Shown: positions 26,401 to 41,115 of the stretch, piece after piece
Position numbering within the stretch: the first letter of the stretch is position 1
Layout of the letters: each line of letters starts with the position of its first letter
Source of the DNA: Pipra filicauda
Taxonomy: Eukaryota; Chordata; Aves; Passeriformes; Pipridae
Direction: 5' to 3'
Length of the DNA: 64,000 nucleotides
Assembly: GCF_003945595.2 (NCBI RefSeq)
Contig: NW_024104332.1
Location: 1,426,001-1,490,000 of the forward strand
The notes under the pieces: model-generated
Database searches by the model: none
Told to the model about the DNA's origin: nothing
Seen by the model: only the letters and a program-made list of their open reading frames with translations
Made by a program: the position numbers and the translations under genes

Positions 26401-27762
26401 TCCACTCACCAGGCAAACTGAAGTTAAAATAAGATAGAGGGGATCCTACTTATCTGATGTTTGCAGCAATGCTATGCATATGATATGCAGGAGGGAATTC
26501 ACATAACACAAGATAAAATCTAACATTAATCCCCAAGAAACGTCTTACAGACCTGAACACAAGATGCTATGGATTTTAATCAAGGACAGGGCGTTTTGAG
26601 TAATACATTTTGGATCTTTTCCTTTGTTTCACTAATTTCAGCAGATGGAACATTTTCAGGCATTTACCTGTTTCTGTCAGCTTTTTAAAAGGAGTAAGAC
26701 TTATTGTTTCGAGGTTTGTTTTTTTTTTTTTTAATTTTAGAGATGGGTTGACCCCCAGATTCTCACAAAGGTCTCCTTCTTTCTGCTGGGATTTTCCATC
26801 ACATTTGGAGAGTGCTCTAAGAAAGATACTTTAAAGATAGGACCTAAAAATCCGTATTTTATCTGCTTTGTGTCAAAATGTATTTTCTGGTAAATCATGT
26901 TTCAATCTATGGGATGTAGCTCTTTATACTACCTGAAATCCAGGCAGTGATTAAATGCTTGCCTGGTCCATAAGTACACAGAGAAAGGCTTGGAAGCTTT
27001 AAAATTAGGTGTGAATTCTAACAGGGAGGTTAATTTAGTTGATGCTGTTTAAACTAAGAAGAGATACCCTGTTGCTGTTACTGATTTGACAGCCCGCTGA
27101 ATTAAAGGCTTCAAAAACAGGAACGAAAATTCTCTTATTTCAGGCTTGGTGGTGGTGTCTTGCACCTTCCTGACCTTGAAACCATGTTGCCATCTTGCTT
27201 TCTACTTGGGTGTTCCTCCACTGGCTTTTATTTTACTCCTTGGTTTGGCAGATCCCACAACTTTGATTATATGATGTTGAGAATACCAACTGTCTATCCC
27301 TCTGAACTCTTTTCCAGGTGAAGATTTTGATCTGTGAGTCCTTCCTTTGCAATAGCTTTTTCTTCTCTCTGGTATTTTGGAGACCTCTTGGTTTAGACCA
27401 CTTGAAATTGGGATTTTACCACTGTTGCTCCAGGAGCAGAGGTGGATTTGAGCAGCTGGGGGACAAGTGTGAGCCATCTGGGGAGAGGGCTGGAATTCAG
27501 CTCAAAATTTGGTGCCGGGTGAGGTGCTGTTTTCTCACATACATCCATGGGCAGACAGCAATTCTGCACTGACATGCAGAAGGTGACAGTGATCTGCAGC
27601 CACGTGACTGAAGGCAAAATACAATCGACAGATATTGTTACACCCAGAATGTACCTAAAATGAAAAAAAGTGTTGTCAGAGGTGATTTCCCCAAGCTAAT
27701 TTCCCCTAAGCTATAGACTCCTTCAGAATGAAGTGATCTAGCAATGGCAATGATCTGATGGG

Positions 27763-27776
27763 AAAAAAAAAAAAAA
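27763..27776. repeat. Poly-A tract, 14 bases
   Basis: A run of 14 A followed by GAGAGAAAA. No retroposon body is recognised upstream. Confidence 0.88.
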
Positions 27777-30122
27777 GAGAGAAAATGCCTGAATTTTCCG
27801 TTAAACTTCTTTTATTGTTAAATGCAATAGTCTGCAAAACATGGAAATCTCCTTCCTGTCTGCTTTTACATCAGAGCAAAGGCTTAATGTCTGCGTGTAC
27901 TCCAGTCTGCTCTTTGCAAGGTGATTTATCTGTGTCAAGTTTGCTGTGTGTCTATAAAACCAGGAGTGTGGCTGAGTAAATTAGAACTGAATGAAAAGTT
28001 TTTTGTCTGGGGACCAACAAGACGAATCCATCATATAAAATGAATCTGAATTTTTGCCGGGTAGTGTCACTCGATAGTGTTTCACATTATTTCTTACACG
28101 ACTTTATAAGAGTTGTAGCAATTTCTCCCAGCTGGGAAAAGGGAGATTTTCCAAAGTTCGTGTACATTTGCTTCTTTTAAAGTCCAACCGAACTTTTACA
28201 AATAACAATGTTAACTCCAGATCTAGAAATAGGTTCTTGTCTGCTGTTCTGTGAGCTGTCACTTGCAGAGGTTTTATTTCAGGATGATAGAAAAAAGTAC
28301 ACGTGCTTTCCCCCTGCACTCATGCTTTACATCTCTTGTGTTGCCTCTCAAATCAAACACTGAAATGCATTTGGAGAATTTCACGGTAGCAACGCAAAGG
28401 ACAACTTTTAGAATAAGTGTTTAATTAATTTCTTCCCTGAAGTTGGGTTTGAAATGGTACTCAAATACTATGATTAATTTGATAGACTCTGATTTTTTTT
28501 TTTTTCAGCAAAAATGAGCCATGTTGGGGAACCTGTCTGCTGTTTTGCCTCTTTATGGTTGAGAATTTCATTGATTTGTGCAATTACAGGATTGGAAAAA
28601 TGTGATCAGTGTTTGCACACAACTTAGGAACAGCCTGTAATAGCGGGAGTGGGAGGGAGATGGTATTGCACAAAGTCAGTCCTTTCAGTCACAGTTCACT
28701 CCTGTTTACTGAGTCTTGAACTCTTGCAATTGAATTCGTGCCTCTGGAATGTGCTGAATCAGAGCCTTGGCCAGCTCTGCCAGTAGCCCCAGTGCTATCT
28801 GGATTTCCCTCCGAAGGAGCTGGGTTGTTGGCAGTCCTCCCACCCCGCAGTGCTGCGTGGTTTGGGTGTGTTGGGCCAGTTGCTGTTGGTTAAAAGGTTT
28901 CTCTTACCTCACCTAAATGGCTTTGGCTCTGCGTGAAGGGGACATGTCTGACCAAGAAGAGTGGCCCTGTAGTTGAGGCTGTGTGAAGGGTGCAGATGAA
29001 CTCAGTGCTGGGGCACCACTGGGAGAGGAGGGGCAGAAGGAAAGGTGATAAGGGAGAAGGACAGATAAAGAAGGAGAAGCATTGCCAGGAAAAAACCTTG
29101 AGGGCAAGGACCAGGCGACTTCCCTGGTGAATACCCCTCTCCCTGGAGTGCTGTGCTCAGTATTACCACGTGAACTCGGGGCACTGTGTGAATATATAAC
29201 CAGGAAACCCAGGCCCATAGGTGGAAATTACCTACTGAACTGACAATAATAAAAAAAACCCCAACCTTGCAAGGTCTTCAGGTCCTCTGTGAATAATTCC
29301 ACTTCTCTTTTCCCATCACTTTTGGTGGTGTTTTCCAGCAGGTGGTATGGTAAGCACAACAGAAAGGAAATCAAAAAGGCAGGGTAATCCTCAAGGGTCT
29401 GCATACAACCTTGATGCTTTAATGAAGCAAAAATAATCTGTCTTTAAGTGAAAGATTTTATTTATTCAATTATATTGGATTGAAATTTGTTAATATCTAA
29501 TATCCTGTGTACTGGGAATAGCTAGCGAAAGAGTTGCAGCCCCAGCCTTTTTCCAAATATGATTTCAGAGGTGGTTCAAGTACATTTCCTCAAGGAGAAG
29601 CAGCATGAGATGAGAAAGAATTCAATCAGTGTCCTTAAAAATCTATGAGAAGCCAGCTTTTTTGATTGTAATATCAAGTTAGTGCCTTAAAATAAATGGC
29701 AGAAGAAAATCATGAATATCCTGTGAATCATGAAGGAAGACCTTTCCTCTGGAAAAGTCTGTGTTCGCAGTCAGGCAGGCTCAGTGGTGACAGAACACTG
29801 TTAGCTGTAAGAAAGTTTCATGGACATGAGGGGTAAGGACAGTCCAGTGGCCATAATACAGTTGTCTGCCAACTCGGACTATCAGCCTTTGGTTCCTCTG
29901 CCACATATTCCTGGTACACTCAAGACTGAGATGTGTAAGTGCTGTAGTAATTCAGGGATGTAGTTAGTAGTGTTGCTGTTCTGATAACAAAAGGCAGGTG
30001 CCAAAGGAAGTGAGTTGCAAACCTCAATTGCCCTTTGCAGCCACGCTTCATGTTACCTTTTCTAAAGGCATTTCAGGATTCTCCTGACTGGTGGCCCAGA
30101 ATTAGGGAGAATAGTTTTGGAT

Positions 30123-30140
30123 AAAAAAAAAAAAAAAAAA
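30123..30140. repeat. Poly-A tract, 18 bases
   Basis: An uninterrupted run of 18 A. The upstream sequence contains no recognisable gene, and I see no flanking direct repeat that would mark a processed pseudogene. Confidence 0.88.
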
Positions 30141-33100
30141 GATATAGGAAGAGCAAGGGATGGAATTGGAATAACACTAGGAAAAGGAGGAGCTGCCAGG
30201 TGGGATTTCAGATTGCATAAACTGTTTTGCCATGATGCATTCAGCTCTTGTTATGTGAAAATCCATGTGCTGACAACATCACGGAAGGGGAAGAGCTTTT
30301 GGAAGGAGGCATCAGTCTGACAACAGGGGGATGTGCCCTGACATCCCAGGGTGGTCAATTCCGTTGGTAAACAGGATGCAGAGAAGATAAAAAAAAGAAA
30401 GTAATTTTGGCACCGTCATTTCCACTTCTCCCATTACAAAAAAATCATGAACAAGATGTGTTTTCAAGTAAAAATCAAGCAGCTGTATAATATTACTACA
30501 AAGTACCTGAAGGAAAGATCATGATAGAATTAAACTGAGAGAAAAGCAGTTATGGCTGTGAAAAAATAATCTTGGTTGTTTTCCTACTCAAATACAGGTA
30601 TGCGGAGGAACATCACAGCATGGCAATGAGGTGATACTTGTCACTTGTGTGACAGAGACAAATTAGAATCCAGCCATCTCAGGGTGGGAACGATTTTCGT
30701 GAAAATTAATGACTTGATTATAAGGAGAAATGAAGCTTCTTCAAGGGGACATGCAAATAAAGGAGGAATCACTAAAACTGTCACCTGATGTAAAGCGAAA
30801 ATTACACAAAGAAAGATTGGTGGGATATTGTACAAAGACAAATTTGATGTGATATTAATCATATAGTGCCAGTGGGAGCAAAGAGGAGAGGGAGAGGAAG
30901 GATTCTGCATGGTATGTGTCTGATTTAGGGGAAGTGTTTGCTGCTGAAGTAGGGGATGAGTATCCCATTCCCAGGTGAGCTGGATGCATCCTCTGCACCC
31001 CCAGACTGGGGTACCTACCACTCTCCAGTGAGTTTTTCAGGTCCTGTATTTTTCTGGGTGATGCTTCCAGCCCAGTGGAAGAGACTTGCCTCCTTTAATC
31101 TAGAGGCAGGGGTAACAGACAACTTTTAGCAAGTGCTTATAGTTTCCCAATGGCAAATCTGCAGAACGTGGTGGGGTCCGTATTGGGGGATTTCTGCCAC
31201 CTTTGAGAAAGGGTAGGGCCACAAAGAACAAAATCCAAGGGCAATTAATTTCAAATTCAAGCCCAGCTTTACCTTCATGGGGAAGAAACATGCTTGAGGA
31301 CAAGCAAGGCAGCTGCACCAAAAGCAACACTTCTCTTAAGCAGGAGTATTTAGTGCATTAACGACTACAGACATGCAAGTAGCATGTTCTCACAAGGCCT
31401 TGGTTTGAGTTTGAGGGGTGCCTGAGAAGTTATAGTAAGTTTTCTCTGAGTCCAAATAACCTGTAAGGTGTATATTTTTCTTCTGCCGTCTCATTTCCTT
31501 GTGTGTGGAGAGCCCCAGGCCCTTCAGCCTGATGTAGGTAACACAATAGGATGCAAAGCTGTTCATCAAACAGTGTTTTTTCTCATCCAGCACTACCAGT
31601 GGGAAGGAGACTGATGCCCAACTAGCTCTCTTGATTATGTATTTTGCCAAACGCAAGTTTGGTGGGAACTTTTCATGGCAAAGTGAGGGATCTTGCAGGT
31701 CCCTACGAGGAAATTAAAGGGTAGTGCCATGCTCTAGCTGCACCTGATAAAAGGAGATGCGAAGATGAGCTGGTGAGTTCATGATGTGGTGATCTCGACT
31801 TCCTTGGCTGCTGAGCCGTGGGCAGCACTGGTGGCATCGAGGCAGCTATGCGCTCTCTGCATGGGGATGCTGGGGACAAGTAGGATAGATTTGTTCTGCT
31901 GGGAAGCATATTTTTGGCCCATGTATCTGCAGGCTCTGCCAGAAGCCCTGGAACAGTTTTCATACTTTGAGACACGTTTTTACCACATTATGGCTTAGAT
32001 TTCGTAAGTGATAAGGAAAGTGTATGTTACGAGCATATGATAGCTTTCCCCTGGATGGTAGGGCACGGCTGAGGCAGGATTTGGGGCTCGTCTTAGGGGC
32101 AGGAGGGACCCTCTTTCATTTCCAGTTTTTGCCTACATGTTCTTAGTCTACATACTTTAGAAAATGCCATTTTTACTGTTGGTAAGGAAACTGCCATACT
32201 TGGTTTTCTAGCTGCATCACACCTGTATCAGAACAGTCTCCAAACACACTCCCTCCAGGCCAAGCACTGCCACCTGCAATTCCGTCTGTCTGCAAGATGG
32301 CTGTAGTATGTTCTCTTTTGCCAGGAAATAAATGTACTTTGCTAGTCCATACAGGACACTTGTTTTCCTGAGATGAGGGTGATGGCTTCATGCAAAGCCA
32401 CAAGAAGCCTTGTGACAATCAGTGTAAGAACGTGTGTGCAGTTATCATTCTGAGTGTTGCAGGCATCCCTGGAGCTGCTCAGTTTGCCTTGCACAAACCC
32501 CCTCATAATGCTCACATTTAGCATGCAAGCTGGGTGCATGTTTCTGTGCTTTTCCATGCTTTCAAAGCCTGATCCTATGTGGTCACTTTATCCTTTGTTG
32601 GTTTGTTTATCTTTAAGAAGACAATGCCAGCTGCCCCTCCAGGAGGTAGAAAATACTCTCTGTTAATAGCAGGGTCAATTAATATTCCAGCTGAGACTTT
32701 CTCTTGATTTCCAGCAGAAAGTTTTGAAGCCTCCACCTTTTTCCTTTTGTTTGAAAGTAGTCACTGGGACTGTCTTCTTATTACCCATGTATATTTAAAC
32801 ATAAATTACATCTGACTGTGGTGACACTAATTAAAGTGGAGGCACTCAGATGCAGCCCCCCTTGCGGGGAGTGCGGCCAATAAACCTGCCGTGACTGGCA
32901 GGTGTTTCGACCGCTTTAGACAACTGCAATTTCATAAAGTGTCCTTCTCCTCGACAAGGAGGGGACTGCCAGGCCCCCTCCAAGGCATCCGCCACCAAGC
33001 AGGGACCAGGTGGCTTCAGGGAGCACAGAGCTGGTACCCTGCAAGCCCACCAACCTGGTGGCATCTCACCCCATGGGTCTTTCCAAGGCTGTTGCCTCCC

Positions 33101-33539
33101 CTTTGCTGCAAACAGGGATTTCCTCCCCCCCTTCCTAAAATATGAAAGTATTTTATATTATCCCGGTGATTTTAAAATATCCCAGTGATGTGCTCCTGAG
33201 GTGTTTGACCAAATATTATTAAAACTCTCCAAGGGCTAATAATCCTGGAAGTAGCACAATGCCTTCTTGTGACATTGAAATAATTTAGTAATTTTACAGT
33301 ACATTTGAATTTTGGCGTCACTCAGCCACTCGGTTTCCATTAACTTTGCCTGGAATTTCTTATGTCCGTGCACACAAGCAAAAGCGTCAAGTTTCTCCTT
33401 CATGCTCCAAAACGCCACCTGAATCACAATTGTGCTGCAGCTAATTGTTATTAATTAAGCTGTTCCTAGCAGTCCGAGCTGGATTTGTGCTTTTCTGTGG
33501 ATGTAGTAAAAAGCGAATGCATTTGGTAAGCAGAGTATT

Positions 33540-34320
33540 GTGGAGAGGAAAGAGGGGAGCCCTGCTCCTGGGAATTCCTCTGCACCCTGCCAGGCGCTTT
33601 AGGGGTGGGTGTTTTTAAGGACAGGGCCATCAGATCTGCGAGTGGTGCAGAGACAGGCTCGTTACCATCAAATTAGCTTTGCTGACCTTCACTACCACTT
33701 ACCAGGGAGGCAGCTCCAAGGACGTTTTGCAGTGGGTAAATTTGCTCTGAGCTGCTCCAGCTGCACGTGCTCCCGCATCACTTAAGCAGGCGGCCAAAGC
33801 CCCTGGCACAAGGCTTGGACGGGATCACATGCTGGGTGCCCTGTGCCCCCCGCTGGGGCTCCCCCTCCCACCTCCACCTCCTGCTCGTTTCCCAGGATCA
33901 ACTGAACCGGATCATCTAGTGGAGTGAGCGAGAGAAAGGTATTAATGAAATGGGGACCCCGGGAGCAGCCTTCTTCCAGAGGGCTTGCATTGGGAAAATT
34001 GCTTCTTGGCTTTTTCTTCCTAATGAGGCTGCTGAGAACGTGCCTGTTGCTTTCTTCCCGGTGAGGAGGAGCAAGGCACCTGTCATTCATCTGCCTTCCT
34101 CTGTGTTTGTTTGTGAAATTAAAATCAGTTGAGGCCGTCTTTGGGCAGAAACGCTGTAATCTTTGTGTGAGAGGCAGGAGTAGGAAGCTGCTTTTGGTCT
34201 GTGGTAACGTGTCATCCACGTCTTCCAAAAAAGCAACCAGCTCTGTGCTGTGTCTCCTCTTTTTGTCCCCCTTGCCTTGGGTTAAGAACCAGAAAACAGA
34301 TGATTTTGGCACATCACTGG
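33540..34320. other. GC-richer intronic stretch without a supported gene
   Basis: The stretch is locally C- and G-rich, for example 33780-33910. The minus strand has an open frame of 176 codons (33782-34312) with a low-complexity, proline- and glycine-rich end and no recognisable domain. It is probably chance in sequence with fewer stop codons. Confidence 0.55.
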
Positions 34321-35568
34321 GAAATGTTATTTTAACAGTGAGCTAATGGTTACCCTTTGCAGGATAAAGGTGCGCATAAATGTCCTCTTAAGAGGTCAGC
34401 AATAGTCTTGGGAATTTTCCAAGTCGAAAAGGATTGGGGAATGTCTTGTGTGCAGACATTAGAAATAAGCCCAAGAGCACAGGCTGGTGGTTGCTCCAGA
34501 CTGTTCAGCTGAAGTCCTTCTGGAGCAAGCAGCATGAAAAGGGAATCCCTTGGAGAATCATCACGGGTGGTTGGGGTGGGAGTCTTCCGCACCACACTCT
34601 GTCTTGGAGATATTTTCTCCTGCAATCCTCTCCATATGCCACTGAACTGAGGCTTTAATCTGTCCATGGATCCCCCTGGTGCTGCCAAGACTGTTCCTGG
34701 GGCAGCTCCAGTATTTTGCAAGGCATTGCCTTTCCTTGATCCCAAAAAATTCTTTGGCATTTTGCTGTTACATGTCTATTCTGCTGGTGGTGTTGTTAGG
34801 AGGAAAATGACCCAATCTCAGATAGCAGCCTGAGCTGGGAGCTGGGAGGTCAGTGAAAGGCTTTATGGCTGTGTGCAGGGTAAACCTACCTCATCCTGCT
34901 CGTCCAGAGTCTCTTACAACTTCATCCCAGGGCTGCTGGTATCATCATAGCCTCCTTGAACCCCAGAGGTGTTATGGCTGATGGATTTGGGCAGTTTGTT
35001 CCCCAAGTAAGGTTTGTTTCTTTTCCGTATTGCTGTCTTTTTGCTACAGCACCTTTCTTGCCACGCCTGCAGAGGAGACCTGGTTGGTGCATGCATGTGC
35101 GTATATAGGTGGGAATGGCTCTGTCTGATGGGTTTCTGTGATCCACATAGTCAGCAGCAGGGAAAACCCCTGAGGTTTTGTGAGCTGGTGTGAGCACATT
35201 TGCTGCCTTTGCTTCCTCCTGCCTTCCCCGATTCCCTGCCAAGTGTGTGCAGGTTAGCCTGAATCCATAGTTGTTGAGGGGGAGGCAAGCTCCAGTTCTG
35301 ATGGCTCAAATGATTAACCAGTCCTGCTGTTGCTGAGTGGAGGATTCTAAACTAATGGTGCTTCTGCTCTGGGGATTTACCATTTGGAAGATACTTTATT
35401 GCTATCTTGTGACATTTCCCTGCACTTTTATGCTCATTTATATAACTGTTTTCTTTGATTTATGGAAGATTTTCTTCATGTAGTACAGTGTCATAAATTG
35501 CATAGCCCTACTTCAAGTGGTCATGAATTTGAGATATTTACTAAACTGTGGGATGGGGGAAAGGGTGG

Positions 35569-35587
35569 AAGCCTTTTCAAAAGGCTT
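35569..35587. repeat. Short palindrome, 9-base arms
   Basis: AAGCCTTTT and AAAAGGCTT mirror each other around a single C. Confidence 0.9.
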
Positions 35588-38279
35588 TTGATCCCAGCCC
35601 CAAATGAAATAATCTGTCCTCAGTATAAATCTGAACCAAGCATCAAAAATAAGTTGGCATAGTCTGGGTTTTTTTACTAACCAGCTGGTTGTGTCTTTTT
35701 TAGTGCAAAATGTAAGTTATTCATGTATGATAAAGGAATGCATGAGGCCAAACCCACACAATGGTGACGTTTGCGTGGCGATCCCTGGAGTTCTGTTATA
35801 TGAGGTTTGTAGAGACTTTCGGAGGAGCAACAAATTAATGTTGTTTTTTTCATAAACCTCTCTCTTACTGTTCTCTCTCTCTTTATAAACCTGCCTCTTC
35901 AGATGTTATTTTTAAGACCCTCAAACGAGCTCAGATTTCCAAGGAGTGTTCAGTGGCTATCAGGGATCCAAAGCCTATCAAAGCCACTGGTCAGGCCTGT
36001 GAAATAAAGACCTTGGGTTTTGATTTTGTTGAATCTTGCTTTGTAAAGGAAGAGAAACAGCTCATTTAAAAATTACTTTCTGAGTTCAGCTGTCAGAGAA
36101 GCTTTCTGTTGACCTTTACAAATTGATATTGTTACAATCAATGGATAGAAGTTTAAGGCCAGTCTCTGGGGATGGGGGGCACGTATAAACCAAACATTTA
36201 TAAAATATATATGAAGTGCATTTTAAAAATCCAACAGAAATAACAGCAAACATTAACAGGGAACACATTTGAGCAAACTGATCTATAAAGAATTTATAAT
36301 ATCTGATTTTGACAAGTATGATTTGTTAGAACTTACCTTTTGGGATGATTTCTGAAAGTACATGAAACTAAAAACAAAAAATAAATATGCCTTAGGTTAG
36401 TGCAATAGGTTGGCTGAGGAAAACCATTAGAGATTTTGAAGTTGCTTTGCCAGATTCAACTGCAGGGAAATTGTGTTTGAGGTGCAGCGTGGACTTCCCC
36501 ATGTCCCCTTGCAGCCTTGGGAATTGAAACTGTTTACAAAAGCTCATTAGGAATTGTGTGAGGAGGGGCAAGTCAGTCTGTGATTTCAGCTGCTGGCTTG
36601 CTCATTTTTAAAGAATCGAGGAGATGCACTGAGAGGCTCATCAAACGCAGACACGCAGTTCTCCCCTCCCAGGTAAAACAGGCAGAAGCTTCAGCACTGC
36701 AGGCATTTGCCTTGAATATTCTGCTCATTTACAGTGAGGTTATAAATTCAAATGCAAGCCCTGCTTCTGCCCCATTTGTGCAATTTAATAGCGGCTTATG
36801 CCAACAGCCTCAGTGAGGTTAAAAGTGGTCCCTTTACTTTCTTAGCAATGGGAAAATCATCTTGGCATTAGAGTTATGGTCACTGTGCTGCTGTTCACCA
36901 GAGCTGAAGCCCTCAGTGGCCTTGGAAGAATTTATTGGGTACTCAGGCTTTTATTTAGCTTTTAATTATTATTATGTTTAATTTAAATTGTATGGTCAAG
37001 GACTTGGTTCAAAACACGTGGGTTTGAGAAGGTGGGGGTTTGGTGTTCACTTGTGCCTGCCCTCGTGAGCCTTCCCAGAGGCAAAGCCGTGCGTGCTCAG
37101 CATCCCGCTGCTCATGTAAAACACGTGTCAGCTGCAGCAGGGTACTGGCTTAAGACTGGGCTGGATGTTTTTATGTGTAGCATATAGAAGGAAAAAAAGG
37201 TTCTTGTGTAGACTTTAGTTATTGAAAGTTTGGTTTTTCCTGCCTGTAAACTGGTACCTGAAAGCATGGGGTTTAATAACGTGGGGTTTATTACATAGCG
37301 TACCACAGCCGGTGGTTTAAGGAAGGTTTGTGTAAAAGAGCACTTTAAATTAGTTCTTTGACTTGATGACCGTAGCATATACAACCACCACAGACCTGAG
37401 GACATGTCCCTATTCCCACACCCAGTGTATTTTGGCTCCAGACAAGGTGCAGTGTCCACCTGCAGGCCCAGACAGCCTCAGCACAGCCCCTGCCTCTCCT
37501 TCCAACTGCAATGCCATTCCCCTCATCTGCAATACTTCCAGGTTTCAATAATTGCCATTTTGGCTGTCTTACACGAGCTGGATTCTGCCACCTGCTTGAC
37601 AGTGTTATCATGTTGCTTGAGAGCCTGTTATTTTCATCAATGAAAAATAAACTGTATGCATATTGGCTGAAATAAGGTATTTCTGTCGTCACGTTCTCCT
37701 ACATTGCACAGTCACCTCGAACCGTTTGGGCAAAGAAGCACCAAAATGTTGGGTCTGTTGTTGCCTTGTCATGGGGACACCCATGCACCAGCATGGCCAT
37801 CTCAGGTGCTCCCCATGAGATGTTGGGTTTTCTTAATTCCCAAGTGTTTTTCCAGGTACTTTTTGTTTAAGCCCCTCTGCAGTTTTGTCTTGCTAGAATC
37901 TGGGAAGGTTGTTCTCACCAAAGGAGTCCTTTTCTTCCGGTGTTTAAATTTTGTAGTTGTTGTAGTCATTTTTACTAGGTGGTATTTGGATTGTGTGATA
38001 ATTACTAATGTAATGCAAGAGAGATTTCTGTGGGAGATCTTGGGGAAATACCTTTTATATGTCACAAGTGGCTTGTACTTATGCTGTAAGGACGTGGTTG
38101 TTGCTGTGTGCTTTAGTGGTGACTAATTACCCACAGTTACATTAGCAGATATAAAAGCACCTGTCCCACCTACCCTCTCTGAGCCACATCTTTTACATAA
38201 ACGATGCTTAAATACTAGTAAGGAGGACCTGAGGGCTTGTGAGCTTCTTGCCAAGAGTATTTTAAATACAGTACAGGCA

Positions 38280-38960
38280 GTGAGGACTGCAATCCCGCTC
38301 CCACCGCAGCGGCTGCCAGTGCTCCCACTGGATTTCTTGGGCTGAGAATCAGGCAGAAGCTGAATGAATGCGCTCCCTTGTGCATGCACCAACTCTGTGT
38401 GTTTGTACAATGTTAATTAAAATGCATTTAAGTTGAGTGAATGCTTGCAGTATTCGGGGGCCCTGTGGGGAAGGGAAAAGCAGAAAGGAAGGCAGGCAGG
38501 CAAAGGCCCAGGGCTGTCACGGAGCTGTGTGAGTCCCGGTGGAGCAGCAGGAGCTGCTGGGGAGAGCAGCCACCACTGCAGCACCATGGCAGTGCTCTGT
38601 GCAAGCTGAACAGCCCTGGGCCTCTGGGAGAGCACTGCATGGGGAAAAGAGCACTTCATGTCCTCAGCAAAGCAGCCTGGTTTGTGAACTGGGAAACGAT
38701 TTTGGGCCAACCTCACAGCAGATGTTACTGGCATCCCTCACCAAATTGATATTTGTTGAATGCATGTGTACAAAAACCCGGTCCAAGTGCCTGGCTTCCC
38801 TTTGCTCCCCCTGCTCCCACCTGTGAATGTGTTCCCCTGGTGCTTGTGGTCTGTGCTTCATCATCTTCCAAACACTTCTTCCCCTGGCATTGGAAAAGCA
38901 ACCCAAATCCTTCCCCACTGCTGAGAGCTTTGGAGATTTCCACCACTTTGCCCTGATAGG
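38280..38960. other. GC-richer intronic stretch without a supported gene
   Basis: CAG/CTG-rich sequence with several overlapping short open frames on both strands and an imperfect GGCA run near 38490-38505. No protein family is recognised in any frame, and CpG is not frequent enough by eye for a CpG-island promoter. Confidence 0.55.
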
Positions 38961-40213
38961 GAGCCAGGATACACTGTGATGCAGCGATGGAGGGAAACAG
39001 GCTGCATTGCTGCTGTACTGGAGCAGGACTTGGGACAAGTGAGGGCTAGAAAGTGGGGAGAGCAATATTTGTGCCCTCTTTGGCCTTGAACTTGACACTT
39101 GGCTCTGTGTTTAGCTGCCCAAGAACACGTGGCCTTGTATTACATTGATTTATCTGCAGACTTATTAGTCTTAGAAGGCATTGTAGATGGTCTGTGCTTT
39201 GGTGCTGTAGAGGGAAGGAGTTTGGTTCTTGGCTTCAAGAGTTAGATTCACATGCTTAATTTTGGGTGCTGCACTGAAGTGACTGACCAGTGCAGGAATA
39301 GTTGGTCTATAATGGTCTTCAGCAGCAATAGGGAGAGCAATTCCTCTGTGTGATGTTTCGGAGCAACAGCAACATTTGTATGGACTAACTTGCACTCTGG
39401 AGTGGTGTTTCATTTCCTTGGGGAGGAAGCATAGGTCACTGGAAAAAGGGGTGCTGGTGATATTTTGATCATACTGGTAGCCCCAGTAGGGAGTCCAAAC
39501 TGGAAGCCTGGTAGAAGGAAAAGGTCCTACTAGTGCTCAGAAGCTGGAGGGTGGAGGAGACTAGCATTGCATTTCAGAGCTACTTGAAAAACTTTTTATT
39601 GTCTCCAAATGTGGCCTTACCTGAACTAAGCCAGATGCTGGAAGCAGAGACCTCTCAAATCTTCCTTAGATAATGTCTCTTAGTTCCTTCTTAAGGTTAT
39701 GTACTTTGTTGAGAAGTAACTTGCAAATCCTGAAGATATTTCAGTAAATTATTTTTTGCATCCAGTGTGAAACCCCCACACTCTTCCTAAGCTACCATGC
39801 TGTGTAAGTGGCCGTAAAAGAAATCTTTTAATTTTAAATGTTTTTCTGTCACAACTTGAATGCTGGTAATTTGCCAGTGTGAACAATGGAGCCACGAGCA
39901 CCTCCTCAAAGCTAGCCTGATGGGGATGGTGGTCAGCAGCGCGGTGCCACGTGTCACCCCTGTGTCACCTCCATCCCTCGGGTTCCCTGCCAGCTTGGAG
40001 GCTTATCTGCTGCCTCCTTGTCAGAGTGAGTGCTTCCAGATTCACAGCAAGACCTCAAGGAGAGCCAGATGATAGAGCAGATGGTAGATGACTAATTTGG
40101 CAAAGTTAGATGAGTGGAAATTGTTTGCTTTAATTGCTTGTCAAGTCCAGTACCTACATTATAGTTAAGAAGCAACTATTTATCCTCAAAATAGAATGAA
40201 ATGAGGAAAGGAA

Positions 40214-40240
40214 GTGTGTGTGCGTGTGTGTGTGTCTGTG
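40214..40240. repeat. Interrupted (GT)n microsatellite
   Basis: GT repeats are broken by one GC and one CT unit, within a locally purine-rich stretch that continues to about 40320. Confidence 0.88.
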
Positions 40241-41115
40241 AAGAATAGGGAGAAAAAGGGAATGAGAAGTACCCAGAGAAAAAAAATTGGTACAAAGACC
40301 TGAGGGGGAAGAACCATTGGTGAAACATTTCATATTAATTTCTGCCTTCTTTTAGTGATAGCTGTGCTCCTGCAGAACATTTTTCCTGGTTTTTTCCTTT
40401 CCAGTTGCTGTATCATAACAAATATGTGACAAAACTAAAAGAGAAACAATGCTGGAAGTACTGGCATAAAACAAGCTGATGATGACAGCTTGACATGGCC
40501 AGCACAGGCCATTATCCTTGAAGTTTTAGTGTGTAAATCTAGACAACATTTTGATGCCGCTTTTTGGTGGGTATGAACAGGAAGGTACATCAGTAAAATA
40601 CGCTGTGTAGCATCCACCAAAGAGATTTTGCGGAGTTCAGTGCAAGGAGAGGGTGCCATCAGCTGAGGAAGGTGTTATCACACACAGCTAATCCTCCTTG
40701 ATGAAGTTACAATCACTGTCAGTCTTTACTGTGCCTAGCTGTGTTCCTGTTCATAAAACTGGGAACGAGCTTCTGTTTGTAGGTCTCACATGATCAGCCT
40801 CTGTTGGAGGTGGGACCACCCTGATAACATGTCCCTGTGTTATTTTTTTCCAGAAGTGCTAGGAAGCTTTTACAATGGCACATGAAATTATATTTGAGAA
40901 TTTAGTGGGCAAATTTCAGGGAGTTAATGCTTCAGTTCCTGGTACTATCAACCCAAGGTCTGCTTCTTCATGCTGTGGAGAAGAAAGGCTATGGAAGGGC
41001 TTCAGTGTCCTTCTAGTATTGTGAAGGAAAATCTGGATGAAAATTTTAGTTAATTTTTTTATTTGACTTGATTTAGCAGTTGTGGAGAGCTTAACTTGGA
41101 AATCAAAAAAAATAA

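Noticed and set aside
30123..30140. Poly-A runs here and at 27763, 46494 and 62742 as possible processed-pseudogene tails
   Set aside because: No coding-like body, no polyadenylation signal in a sensible place and no target-site duplication seen beside them.
33782..34312. 176-codon open frame on the - strand
   Set aside because: Low-complexity end, no known domain, and it lies in locally GC-rich sequence where stop codons are rarer.
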